A stretch of 15,993 nucleotides of DNA. Origin: Alphaproteobacteria bacterium UBA6347 (GTDB taxonomy: Bacteria; Pseudomonadota; Alphaproteobacteria; CAAGCB01; CAG-977). A program made the translations under genes and the position numbers. The notes under the pieces are model-generated. The model saw only the letters and a program-made list of their open reading frames with translations, did no database searches and was not told the DNA's origin. Of the stretch, positions 6,913-13,529 are shown piece after piece (the stretch's first letter is position 1; every line of letters starts with the position of its first letter). The stretch covers positions 1 through 15,993 of the forward strand of contig DJRZ01000068.1 in assembly GCA_002440235.1 (NCBI GenBank). The letters are read 5' to 3'.

Positions 6913-8088
6913 TCAATCCGTTTTTTTGCCCGTTTTCGTCCGGATCATCGGCGACAGGAACAGCAGATACAGCGCTCCCGCCGCCATGACGGGAATCGCC
7001 GCGTTCTGCGTTTGCGCGAAATCGGACGCCAGCCCCATGACGGGCGGGAACAGCGTTCCGCCGACCAGCCCCATGATCATCAGCCCCGACACTTCGTTTT
7101 TCTTGGCGGGCAGATGAAGCAAAGCCTGTGCGAAAACGATCGGAAACACGTTCGAATTGCCGAATCCGATCAACGCGACGCCCGCCGTCAGCGCGGTCTT
7201 TTGCGTTCCGAAAAACAACAGCGCGCACCCGGCGGCGATCATCAGAACGCCCGCGACGAAAAACGGACGGTTGCCCGTTTTAGCCAGCGCGAAACTGCCC
7301 GTAAAGCACCCGATCGTGCGGAACAGGAAATACACGCTGGCGGCGAATCCCGCCGTTTCCAGCGTCAGCCCCGCCTTTTCGATCAAAATCTTCGGCGCGG
7401 AAACGTTCGTGCCGACGTCGATGCCGACATGACAAACGATGCCGACGAAGCACAGCAGGACGACGGGATCCTTCAACAGCGCGAAACAGTCCGCGAAACC
7501 GGACGCCTTGCCCGTCATTTCGTCTTCGGTCACGGCGTCTTTCCACAGCAACAGGAAAGCCAGCAGCGCCTCGGCGGCGAAAACGGGGAACAGGAACAGC
7601 CAGCTGCCGAACCGCGCCGCCCCGAAAGCCGCCAAAATCGGCGCGACGAAAGACGCGATCGCCTTGACGAACTGCCCGAACGTCAGCGCGCCGGACAGTT
7701 TGGCGGGGGAAACCATCGTCGAAATCAGCGGATTCAGCGACACCTGCATGATCGTGTTGCCGATGCCCAGCAGGCAGAACGCCGCCGTCATCACGGGCAG
7801 AGTGTAGGCGACCGTCGGCAGAATCAGCCCCGCGAACGTCACGCCCAGACTGATCAGAACCGTTTTGCGCCGTCCGATTTTGTTCATCAGAACGCCCGTC
7901 GGCACAGCCCCGACCAAAAACCAGAAGAAAACCATCGACGGCAACAGGTTCGCCGCGGAATCCGACAGCGCAAAGCTTTGTTTGACGTAATTCGTCGCGA
8001 TGCCGACCAGATCGACGAAGCCCATCGCGAAAAACGCGGGCATCACCGCCGCCAGCTTCCACCGGACGGAGTTGTTTTTTTCAGTCAT
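6913..8088 (-). CDS. MFS sugar permease, FHS (fucose/glucose/galactose:H+) type
   Basis: A 391-residue inner-membrane transporter with about 12 hydrophobic segments. The MFS loop motif after segment 2 reads GVLMNKIGRRKTVL, and the GNTIMQVSLNPLISTM stretch resembles the N-P motif of FHS-family sugar symporters such as FucP. Of the possible starts, the ATG at 8088 has an excellent site (AAGGGGGA, about 5 bases upstream), so the in-frame GTG at 8115 is rejected. Its ATG overlaps the TGA of the sugar kinase gene in ATGA, which implies translational coupling and a shared pathway: import of a sugar by H+ symport followed by phosphorylation inside the cell. The exact sugar is not readable; fructose or another hexose is the likeliest given the kinase. 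Confidence 0.87.
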   Translation of the reverse strand: MTEKNNSVRWKLAAVMPAFFAMGFVDLVGIATNYVKQSFALSDSAANLLPSMVFFWFLVGAVPTGVLMNKIGRRKTVLISLGVTFAGLILPTVAYTLPVMTAAFCLLGIGNTIMQVSLNPLISTMVSPAKLSGALTFGQFVKAIASFVAPILAAFGAARFGSWLFLFPVFAAEALLAFLLLWKDAVTEDEMTGKASGFADCFALLKDPVVLLCFVGIVCHVGIDVGTNVSAPKILIEKAGLTLETAGFAASVYFLFRTIGCFTGSFALAKTGNRPFFVAGVLMIAAGCALLFFGTQKTALTAGVALIGFGNSNVFPIVFAQALLHLPAKKNEVSGLMIMGLVGGTLFPPVMGLASDFAQTQNAAIPVMAAGALYLLFLSPMIRTKTGKKTD

Positions 8089-8960
8089 GGCGTCCCCCTT
8101 TCGTATTCGGGCCACGCGCCCGATTTCGTCGACACGAAAGCGGCGGTGTCGACCGCGGCTTTGTGCGCTTCTTCCAACGATTTTCCGGTTAAAATGTTAT
8201 AGACGAACGCGCCCGAAAACGAATCCCCCGCCCCGACGGTGTCGGCGACGTCGACCTTCGGCGTCGGCAGATAGGATTTCCGCGTTTTCGTGTAAATCGC
8301 GCTGAACTTTTCGCCCGCGGTGAAAATCATGTACTTCAATCCGAACCGGTCGATAAAGGCGCGGCAGACGTCGTCCGGTTCGCCCGTCAAGCCGAACAGA
8401 TCCTTTAAAACGACGATTTCGTCGTCGTTGATTTTGAAGATGTTGGCTTTGCCCAGCAATTCTTCGATCAGTTCGCGCGAATAGTAGTTCTGACGCAGGT
8501 TCACGTCGAAAAACCGCAAAGCCCGTTGCGGCGCGGCGGACAACAGCGTTTCGACGGCGGCGCGGGATTCCGCGTGGCGCAAAGCCAGCGTGCCGTAACA
8601 GACGGCGTCCGCCGTTTTAACCAGTTCGACGGCTTCGGGCGCGGCGGTCAGATGATCCCACGCGACGCCTTCGACAATGTCGTAGGACGGAATGCCGTCG
8701 TGCAGAACGACTTTGACGTATCCCGTCGGATAGTCGTTGCGGGTGATGCGGTATTTGATGCCGCTTTTTTCCAGTTCGGACAGGATTTCGTCGCCCAAAG
8801 CGTCCCTGCCGACCGCGCTGACGGCGTATCCGTCCGCCCCCAGTTGCGTCGCGTGATACACGAAATTGATCGGCGCGCCGCCCGCGCGCTTGCCCGACGG
8901 CAGCATGTCCCACAGCAGTTCGCCGATGCCGATGATGACGGGTCGTTTGTTTCCGGTCAT
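8085..8960 (-). CDS. PfkB/ribokinase-family sugar kinase, fructokinase-like
   Basis: The 291-residue enzyme would transfer phosphate from ATP to a sugar, most likely fructose. It has the GELLWDMLPSGKRAGGAPIN N-terminus (residues 13-32) with the GGAP(x)N sugar-binding motif of fructokinases, VGRDALGDEIL (50-60) as PfkB signature 1, and DTVGAGDSFSGAF (240-252) as signature 2 with Asp246 as catalytic base and an anion hole. NLRQNYY (154-160) is also typical of this subgroup. The ATG at 8960 has AGGGG 7 bases upstream. The gene overlaps the permease by four bases, forming a kinase-permease unit similar to fructose or sucrose uptake modules in other bacteria. It starts about 95 bases after the small gene at 9055-9222 with no terminator between. 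Confidence 0.9.
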   Translation of the reverse strand: MTGNKRPVIIGIGELLWDMLPSGKRAGGAPINFVYHATQLGADGYAVSAVGRDALGDEILSELEKSGIKYRITRNDYPTGYVKVVLHDGIPSYDIVEGVAWDHLTAAPEAVELVKTADAVCYGTLALRHAESRAAVETLLSAAPQRALRFFDVNLRQNYYSRELIEELLGKANIFKINDDEIVVLKDLFGLTGEPDDVCRAFIDRFGLKYMIFTAGEKFSAIYTKTRKSYLPTPKVDVADTVGAGDSFSGAFVYNILTGKSLEEAHKAAVDTAAFVSTKSGAWPEYERGTP

Positions 8961-9054
8961 GATTCACCCCTCGTCTTTTAATTGTTTTTAAAATTCTGAC
9001 ACAAAAAAACAATCTTTTCCAGAGGGATAAAGTTTTTCAGCCCGTCAAATGGCG

Positions 9055-9222
9055 TCAGGAGGATTTTTCGCCGCCGCGGTCGGACGTCGCCGGTGCGCCG
9101 CTTTTTTCCTGCGTTTTTTCCGGTGTTTTAGGGGTGCTCGCGCGCAAAGTCACGTTTTCGCCCGTCACCAGACTTTTGACGGAACCAACGGCGAAAAACT
9201 GTTCATACATCGACACGGGCAT
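9055..9222 (-). CDS. Small 55-residue protein of unknown function
   Basis: I do not recognise a family. The protein starts MPVSMYEQFFAVGSVKSL, a short amphipathic stretch, and then becomes a low-complexity, Lys/Glu/Pro/Thr/Ser-rich tail (residues 28-55) that is probably disordered and highly charged. The start is well supported: AAGGA lies about 8 bases before the ATG at 9222, and an almost perfect promoter (9250-9278) would start the transcript near 9243. A longer reading from a GTG at 9282 would have the promoter inside the coding sequence, so I reject it. No terminator follows before the sugar kinase gene (start 8960), so it may be the first gene of that operon. Confidence 0.65.
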   Translation of the reverse strand: MPVSMYEQFFAVGSVKSLVTGENVTLRASTPKTPEKTQEKSGAPATSDRGGEKSS

Positions 9223-9249
9223 GGATAAATCCTTTCGCAAACGGGCAAA

Positions 9250-9278
9250 ATTATCCGCCAAAAAAGCGGATTTGTCAA
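9250..9278 (-). promoter_or_regulatory. Strong sigma70 promoter of the small gene / sugar operon
   Basis: On the minus strand a perfect TTGACA (9273-9278), a 17-base spacer and GATAAT (9250-9255, five of six) form the best promoter in the window. The transcript would start near 9243, about 20 bases before the ATG at 9222. It decides the start of the 55-residue gene. Confidence 0.8.
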
Positions 9279-9298
9279 ACACTCACTCGCCTTGAAAT

Positions 9299-9326
9299 AA
9301 AAAGCGGAGCGAAAGCCCCGCTTTTT
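9299..9326 (-). terminator. Rho-independent terminator of the Cys-rich operon
   Basis: AAAAAGCGG (9299-9307) pairs with CCGCTTTTT (9318-9326), extended by GC/GC across one A-C mismatch and capped by a GAAA loop. It follows the stop of the second Cys-rich gene by about 16 bases and can act in both directions. Confidence 0.85.
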
Positions 9327-9342
9327 ATCCACGAATTGCGCC

Positions 9343-10479
9343 TTAATAACAACAGCCCTGATCTTTGATCATGCAGTATTTTCCGTCGGACAGTTTTGTA
9401 AAGCCGCCGGAGTTGTATCCCTTGGAATATCCGCTGGGACAGGTGCGCGCGCCGGCGCAATAGCTGTTAACCGCCGCGACGCTGTCGCCCGTCCAGTAGC
9501 AACCGCTGCTGGAGCTCGACGAAGAAGAACACGAGGAACTCTGCCCCGACGCGACATTCGATCCGACGCACGTCCCCGTCGTGGAACAGCTGGTGCATGT
9601 CAGCTTGCACACGGTTCCGTCCCTCAGGGTGTTTGATCCGGCGTCGATCCGACTGCACGACCAGCAAGCCGTCGCGCCGCCCGTGCTGTACGTCCCGCTC
9701 GCGCACGCGGCGCAAGACGTCGCGTTGACCGTGGCGCTGTATGTTCCGGCGGGACAGGAAACGCAGTTGCCGTTGCTCACATACGTTCCCGCAAGGCAGT
9801 TGATTTTCGGCGTGTAACAAGCCGAAGAGGACGTCGCCCCCGTCGAAGACGTCGTCTGTCCCGACGGGCAGGACGTGCAGGACGTCGCCGTTCCGCCCCC
9901 GCCGTAAGACCCTTTGGGGCAGGAAACGCAGGACGAACCGCTGACGTACTGTCCCGCGGAACAGGTCGTCTGTTCGATTTCGCAACAGCACGAATCGTTG
10001 TAGGCGACGGCTTTGTATCCCTGCGACGCGTTGCACGAAACGCCGGTGCAAATGGCGACGCAATCGCCGTTTCTTTCATAGGTTCCGTTGCCGCAGACTT
10101 TCTTTTCGCACTTGCCGTATTTCAGTTCGTAGCCCGATTCGCAGTTGTAGCAGGTTCCCTTGCTGCAATTTCTGCAATGCGCGTCGCACGTTTTTTCGAC
10201 GCAGACGTTGTTTTGCAGGGTGTATCCGTCCTCGCACCCGTTGCACTTTCCGGTCGTTTTGTCGCAAGAGGAGCAATGCGCGCAGCACATCTTGTCCTGC
10301 TGATTGTATCCGCCCGAACCGAATCCCTGTCCGCCGCTGATTTTGTAGGCTTTGCCGCGCCCCAGCTTGACGGCTTTGGCGACGGCGAACGAACCGGCAT
10401 CGTCGAACACGGACGGCGACGCGGCGGCGCAAAACGGCGGAACGACCGCGAACGCAGCGATCAACAATAATTTTTTCAT
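9343..10479 (-). CDS. Secreted cysteine-rich repeat protein (furin/GCC2-GCC3-like)
   Basis: The 378-residue product has a signal peptide (residues 1-20, MKKLLLIAAF start) and about 45 cysteines. Residues 65-128 resemble furin-like or growth-factor-receptor repeats (C..C....C..C..GY pattern). Residues 173-221 and 228-275 are two tandem units of the GCC2/GCC3 or TNFR-like type (C.AG.YVS....CVSCP.G.Y). A Cys-containing run of Ser (315-325) precedes the final part, which ends QGCCY. It is probably exported and disulphide-rich; surface display or adhesion is inference. The ATG at 10479 has an ideal AAGGAGG site about 7 bases upstream; a longer upstream frame would overlap the preceding gene and is rejected. 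It is second in a two-gene operon, 11 bases after the gene at 10491-11144, and a terminator follows. Confidence 0.8.
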   Translation of the reverse strand: MKKLLLIAAFAVVPPFCAAASPSVFDDAGSFAVAKAVKLGRGKAYKISGGQGFGSGGYNQQDKMCCAHCSSCDKTTGKCNGCEDGYTLQNNVCVEKTCDAHCRNCSKGTCYNCESGYELKYGKCEKKVCGNGTYERNGDCVAICTGVSCNASQGYKAVAYNDSCCCEIEQTTCSAGQYVSGSSCVSCPKGSYGGGGTATSCTSCPSGQTTSSTGATSSSACYTPKINCLAGTYVSNGNCVSCPAGTYSATVNATSCAACASGTYSTGGATACWSCSRIDAGSNTLRDGTVCKLTCTSCSTTGTCVGSNVASGQSSSCSSSSSSSSGCYWTGDSVAAVNSYCAGARTCPSGYSKGYNSGGFTKLSDGKYCMIKDQGCCY

Positions 10480-10490
10480 AGCGATCCTCC

Positions 10491-11144
10491 TTATTTGACG
10501 CAACAGCAACCGTCGTTGGACAACGTCAACGGAGCGGGACAGGCTGAGTTCATCGGCTTTTTCGGTTCGGCGGCGACGCATTCGTCCCCCGATTTGGCGT
10601 AGCCCGACGGGCAGTCTGTCACGCATTCGCCGTCAAACATGACGTAGCCTTTTTTGCATTGGCGGCATTCTTTCGCGTTGTACTGGCACAGCAAACACCC
10701 CGTCGAACAGGCTTCCCACGCCGTGGCGCACGGTCCGGTCGTCGAAGTAATTCCCGCCCCCAATTGCTCGTAATACGTTCCCGCCTTGTAGCACATGCCG
10801 TAAATGCGGTCGGGACTGATATTGCCAGCCGTCGTGTTCGCCAAGTTGCTGCCCGTCACGACGTTGTACTGTTTCGCGGAATAAACCCAGCAGTTCGAAC
10901 CGCTGGATCTGAAATAACCGCCGTCGCATGTGCATTCGACCCGATTGTTGCTGCCGACGCAGGAAACGTGCTTTCCCGAACCGATCGCGGATTGAACCCC
11001 GCCGGCGGCCGTCGCCAAACTGGCGCCCGTCGCCGTTCCGCCCGACCAATCGCCGGCGACGTCTCTGTAAATAACATCGTACGCGGCGGCGTCGGACACG
11101 CACAGCCCGCCCGCCGTCAGCAACGTTATCAAAAACCTCTTCAT
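10491..11144 (-). CDS. Secreted cysteine-rich protein
   Basis: This 217-residue protein has a signal peptide (MKRFLITLLT, cleavage near SDAAA/YDV at residue 21-22). A Gly/Thr/Ser-rich region follows (22-60), then scattered Cys (62-85), and a furin-like cluster at residues 139-189 with CSTGCLLCQYNAKECRQC and two C.. . GY elements. The C-terminus reads SNDGCCCVK, similar to the internal YNDSCCC of its downstream neighbour and to that protein's GCC end. The ATG at 11144 has AAAGGA about 7 bases before it; the upstream in-frame extension crosses the poly-G promoter and lacks a signal sequence. I cannot name a family. It is the first gene of the operon, and expression may be phase-variable through the G-run at 11191-11200. 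Confidence 0.75.
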   Translation of the reverse strand: MKRFLITLLTAGGLCVSDAAAYDVIYRDVAGDWSGGTATGASLATAAGGVQSAIGSGKHVSCVGSNNRVECTCDGGYFRSSGSNCWVYSAKQYNVVTGSNLANTTAGNISPDRIYGMCYKAGTYYEQLGAGITSTTGPCATAWEACSTGCLLCQYNAKECRQCKKGYVMFDGECVTDCPSGYAKSGDECVAAEPKKPMNSACPAPLTLSNDGCCCVK

Positions 11145-11181
11145 CTTTTTTTCCTTTACCGGATTTTCAACTAAACCAATA

Positions 11182-11210
11182 GTTTTACCACCCCCCCCCC
11201 GAATTTGCAA
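11182..11210 (-). promoter_or_regulatory. Putative poly-G spacer promoter of the Cys-rich operon
   Basis: On the minus strand TTGCAA (11205-11210) and TAAAAC (11182-11187, preceded by an extended -10 TGG) are separated by 17 bases, of which ten are consecutive G (11191-11200). The predicted start lies near 11175, about 30 bases before the ATG at 11144. Each box matches four of six consensus positions. Confidence 0.5.
11191..11200. repeat. Homopolymeric run of ten C (G on the minus strand)
   Basis: Ten consecutive C, the longest homopolymer I see in the window, fall in the promoter region of the Cys-rich operon. Runs of this length are prone to slipped-strand changes and also to sequencing error. 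Confidence 0.95.
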
Positions 11211-11264
11211 CCTGAAATGACAAAAACGCGAAAGAAAACAACTTTTCAATTCCGTTCAATTCAA

Positions 11265-11293
11265 ATGACTTTTGATTTGAAAAGCGGTATAGT
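11265..11293 (+). promoter_or_regulatory. Putative promoter of ftsB
   Basis: ATGACT (11265-11270), a 17-base spacer and TATAGT (11288-11293, five of six) predict a transcript starting near 11300, about 30 bases before the ATG at 11330. Confidence 0.45.
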
Positions 11294-11329
11294 CGCCTTG
11301 ACCGATATGACAAAGGAAAGCGTTTCAAA

Positions 11330-11647
11330 ATGCAAATATGGCTGGAAATCCGCCGCCGTCTGCGCGCCATGCTCGCCCCGTTTCTGTGGCTGATGCTGAC
11401 GTTTTATTTCGGCTATCACGCTGTGAACGGCGAACGCGGATTGATTCGCATGGCGGCTTTGCGTCAAAAAATTCAAGAAGCGTCCAGCGTCGCCGACGCC
11501 GTCGCCCGCCAGCGCGCGGAAATGGAGGAACGCGTCCGCCAGCTGTCCCCGCAAAGCATCGACACCGACATGCTTGAAGAATCCGCCCGTTCCCTGCTGA
11601 ACATGGCGCAGGACGGCGATTACGTCATTTACGACACGACGGAATAA
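11330..11647 (+). CDS. ftsB: Cell division protein FtsB (DivIC family)
   Basis: FtsB is a small bitopic protein that forms the FtsQLB complex and helps activate septal peptidoglycan synthesis. The 105-residue product has a short cytoplasmic N-terminus, one transmembrane segment (about residues 14-32), the conserved YHAVNGERGL motif (29-38), and a periplasmic coiled coil (about 39-75). This is the usual alphaproteobacterial form and length. The ATG at 11330 is preceded by AAAGGAAA about 11 bases away. In many alphaproteobacteria ftsB lies between eno and the pyruvate dehydrogenase genes; here it appears alone with its own promoter, between secreted-protein genes and a DUF465 gene. Confidence 0.85.
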   Translation: MQIWLEIRRRLRAMLAPFLWLMLTFYFGYHAVNGERGLIRMAALRQKIQEASSVADAVARQRAEMEERVRQLSPQSIDTDMLEESARSLLNMAQDGDYVIYDTTE

Positions 11648-11663
11648 AAAAACGCATAAAAGA

Positions 11664-11694
11664 ACACCGTCCCCGCGCGATGCGGAAACGGTGT
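11664..11694. terminator. Hairpin terminator between ftsB and the DUF465 gene
   Basis: ACACCGT (11664-11670) pairs with ACGGTGT (11688-11694), with CGC/GCG inside. It lies between two convergent genes. On the minus strand it is followed by TCTTTT and then a later run of seven T; on the plus strand no T-run follows. It best serves the minus-strand gene and is only moderately convincing. Confidence 0.5.
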
Positions 11695-11714
11695 CGAACC
11701 GGTTGATCGAAAAA

Positions 11715-11888
11715 TCAAACTTCGCCCGAAGCGGCTTCGATTTCTTCTTTCAGTTTCAATTTCTGACGTTTCAGATTCGAAATCGCCGTTTCATCGGGCA
11801 GCGGACGCGCCATTTCCTTGGCGATTTCTTCGTCCAACGCCGCGTGCTTTGCCTTTAAAGCCTGCAAATGGGCGGATTCTTCTTTCAT
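11715..11888 (-). CDS. DUF465/YdcH-family small coiled-coil protein
   Basis: A 57-residue, highly charged helical protein: ESAHLQALKAKHAALDEEI near the start and a LKRQKLKLKEEI helix near the end match the YdcH (DUF465) family, whose function is unknown. The two helices probably form a hairpin or oligomeric coiled coil. The ATG at 11888 has GGAGG about 7 bases upstream, so the longer reading from 11918 is rejected. It lies downstream of pfkA on the same strand but is separated from it by a good terminator, so it is probably transcribed on its own. A paralogue lies on the other side of pfkA at 13225-13431. Confidence 0.8.
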   Translation of the reverse strand: MKEESAHLQALKAKHAALDEEIAKEMARPLPDETAISNLKRQKLKLKEEIEAASGEV

Positions 11889-11967
11889 GGGATACCTCCA
11901 CGGGATAGATTTTAACAACTGATAACAGTATATCGCTTTTCAAAAGCATTTGAAAGAAAATAAAAAT

Positions 11968-11997
11968 CGGGAAGGAAACGCGTTCGCGCCCTTCCCG
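11968..11997 (-). terminator. Rho-independent terminator of pfkA
   Basis: CGGGAAGG (11968-11975) pairs perfectly with CCTTCCCG (11990-11997), and CGC/GCG can extend the stem inside. On the minus strand the hairpin is followed by ATTTTTATTTTC, and on the plus strand by TTTTT. It begins about 15 bases after the pfkA stop. Confidence 0.85.
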
Positions 11998-12011
11998 TTT
12001 TTCATTGCGGG

Positions 12012-13103
12012 TCATTCGCCGATATACATGCCCAAACCGCGCGCCGTTTTCACGATCATGCCGTTCGGATCGACCTTTTGCGTGCCGATCGCGGCGACTT
12101 CGTCCAAACCGACGTCGGTGATGGAACCGCTTTTCCAAACGACCATGCGGTCGGTTTTGCCCTGCGCCAGCACGTCAACAGCGTGAACGCCGAAGCAGGA
12201 CGCCGCCAGACGGTCGTGCGCCGCGGGGACGCCGCCGCGCTGAACGTGACCCAGCACCGTGACGCGGGTCGAAAAACGCGGATCGATTTCGTTCAGGCGC
12301 GCGCTCATGTACTGACCGATGCCGCCGTAGCGCACACCGTCGACCTGCGCGACGGAAATGTTCTGACCGTCGGGGGTCTTCACGCCTTCGGCGACGACGA
12401 CCAGTCCGTGGTCGCGTCCCTGTTCGCGCACCAGATGCAGTTTGCGGACGACGCCTTCCAGCGTATAGGGGATTTCGGGAATCAGGCACACGTCGGCGCC
12501 GCCCGCGATCGCGGAATGCAGGGCGACGTGTCCGGCGTCGCGTCCCATGACTTCGCAGATCATGACGCGGTGGTGCGAAGACGCGGTCGAATCCAAACGG
12601 TCCAAAGCTTCGACGCAAACGTCGCGCGCCGTGGAAAATCCGACGGAATGTTCGGTGATGGGCGTGTCGTTGTCAATGGTTTTGGGAATGCCGACCATCG
12701 TGATGCCCGCGCCGCGGCACAGTCTGGAAACGATCGACATGGAACCGTCGCCGCCGATGACAGCCAGCGCGTCCAGTCCCAGTTCGCGGCAGCCTTCGCC
12801 GAAATCTTCGGTCAAGTCTTTGGTCGTGCCGTCGGGCATGGGGAAAGCAAACGGATTGCCTTTGTTAATCGTCCCCAGCATCGTTCCGCCCAGACGGGCG
12901 TAAGGGGTGTGAAAATCGGCAATCGACATTTTGCGGTAGCGCAACGGGCGGAAAGTCAGCCCGTCGGTTCCGTCCAGAATACCGTAGACTTCCCAACCGT
13001 ACGTCCAGATGGCGCGATGCACGACGGCGCGAATGACGGCATTCAATCCGGCGCAGTCGCCCCCGCTTGTTAAAACACCAATTCTCTTGATTTGCGGCAT
13101 CAT
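12012..13103 (-). CDS. pfkA: 6-phosphofructokinase (mixed-signature, probably ATP-dependent)
   Basis: PFK phosphorylates fructose 6-phosphate to the 1,6-bisphosphate, the committing step of glycolysis, in the cytoplasm. The 363-residue product has LTSGGDCAGLNAVIRA (11-26), GGDGS (117-121), PKTIDND (140-146) with catalytic Asp144, MGRDAGHVAL (186-195) and LGHVQRGG. Gly120 corresponds to Gly104 of E. coli PFK, the residue tied to ATP use, while Lys141 replaces Gly124 and is typical of PPi-dependent enzymes. This combination occurs in group III PFKs and in known cases goes with ATP, but PPi use cannot be excluded. There are two adjacent ATGs (13103 and 13100); AGGAG lies 5 and 8 bases before them, so the start is uncertain by one codon. 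A terminator follows. I see no convincing promoter in the 120-base gap upstream. Confidence 0.92.
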   Translation of the reverse strand: MMPQIKRIGVLTSGGDCAGLNAVIRAVVHRAIWTYGWEVYGILDGTDGLTFRPLRYRKMSIADFHTPYARLGGTMLGTINKGNPFAFPMPDGTTKDLTEDFGEGCRELGLDALAVIGGDGSMSIVSRLCRGAGITMVGIPKTIDNDTPITEHSVGFSTARDVCVEALDRLDSTASSHHRVMICEVMGRDAGHVALHSAIAGGADVCLIPEIPYTLEGVVRKLHLVREQGRDHGLVVVAEGVKTPDGQNISVAQVDGVRYGGIGQYMSARLNEIDPRFSTRVTVLGHVQRGGVPAAHDRLAASCFGVHAVDVLAQGKTDRMVVWKSGSITDVGLDEVAAIGTQKVDPNGMIVKTARGLGMYIGE

Positions 13104-13224
13104 TTAATCTCCTGAAATGAACCCTGTGAATTTTTTCATTGAAAGCAATACCTTTTTTCGCGCGTTTCTGCTAGTGTAAAATTATCTTTTCGACGAATTT
13201 TTTATCATTTGCCGGCGTAACGCT

Positions 13225-13431
13225 ATGGAATCTTTGACACAACAACAAATCAAGCGCCGTCTGGGCGCGCTGAAAAAAGAACACGGCGAACTGGATTCCC
13301 TGCTGGAATCCGAACAAAAGCGCCCCGCCGCCGATCTGATTCGCGTCCGGCGTCTGAAAAAACGGAAACTGGCGTTAAAGGACGAAATCGCGCGGCTGGA
13401 AAACATGTTGCTGCCCGACATCATCGCCTGA
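13225..13431 (+). CDS. DUF465/YdcH-family small coiled-coil protein, second copy
   Basis: A 68-residue, charged helical protein with RRLGALKKEHGELDSLLE near the start and LKKRKLALKDEIARLENML near the end. It aligns along its length with the gene at 11715-11888 (ALK..H..LD, then RP..D, then LK..KL.LK.EI), so the two are paralogues. Function of the family is unknown. The ATG at 13225 lacks a good ribosome-binding site; a weak TAAAAT -10-like box at 13177-13182 would give a leader of about 35 bases. It is divergent from pfkA and upstream of the reductase gene, from which it is separated by a regulated promoter. Confidence 0.7.
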   Translation: MESLTQQQIKRRLGALKKEHGELDSLLESEQKRPAADLIRVRRLKKRKLALKDEIARLENMLLPDIIA

Positions 13432-13469
13432 CTTTAATATATATGCCGCGTTGCTCCGCAAAAAAACTC

Positions 13470-13500
13470 TTGACTTAAAGTTCACTTTAAAATTTATCCT
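13470..13500 (+). promoter_or_regulatory. MerR-family-type promoter/operator of the reductase-larB-larC operon
   Basis: TTGACT (13470-13475) and TATCCT (13495-13500) are separated by 19 bases, longer than the optimal 17. In the spacer, CTTAAAGT (13474-13481) and ACTTTAAA (13484-13491) form an inverted repeat around TC, 7 of 8 positions matching. A long spacer with a centred palindrome is the hallmark of promoters that MerR-family regulators untwist. The predicted start is near 13507. No MerR gene is in the window. Confidence 0.65.
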
Positions 13501-13529
13501 GTTCCCATATCATTCTTGAAAGTTTCGAT

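Noticed and set aside
5941..8202. A very long plus-strand open frame (753 codons) opposite the MATE and permease genes
   Set aside because: It is extremely rich in Arg, Asp, Gln and His with no domain, crosses two clear minus-strand genes, and is what GC-rich antisense frames look like.
9223..9282. A GTG start at 9282 giving a 75-residue form of the small protein
   Set aside because: The near-perfect promoter at 9250-9278 lies inside that extension, and the ATG at 9222 has a good ribosome-binding site.
12078..13073. A 331-codon plus-strand open frame opposite pfkA
   Set aside because: It lies entirely antisense to a clear PFK gene and has the biased composition of a shadow frame, with no ribosome-binding site or family motif.
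13441..13465. A terminator after the second DUF465 gene
   Set aside because: The GCG...CGC pairing near 13448-13459 gives only a three-base stem followed by A and not T; too weak to call.
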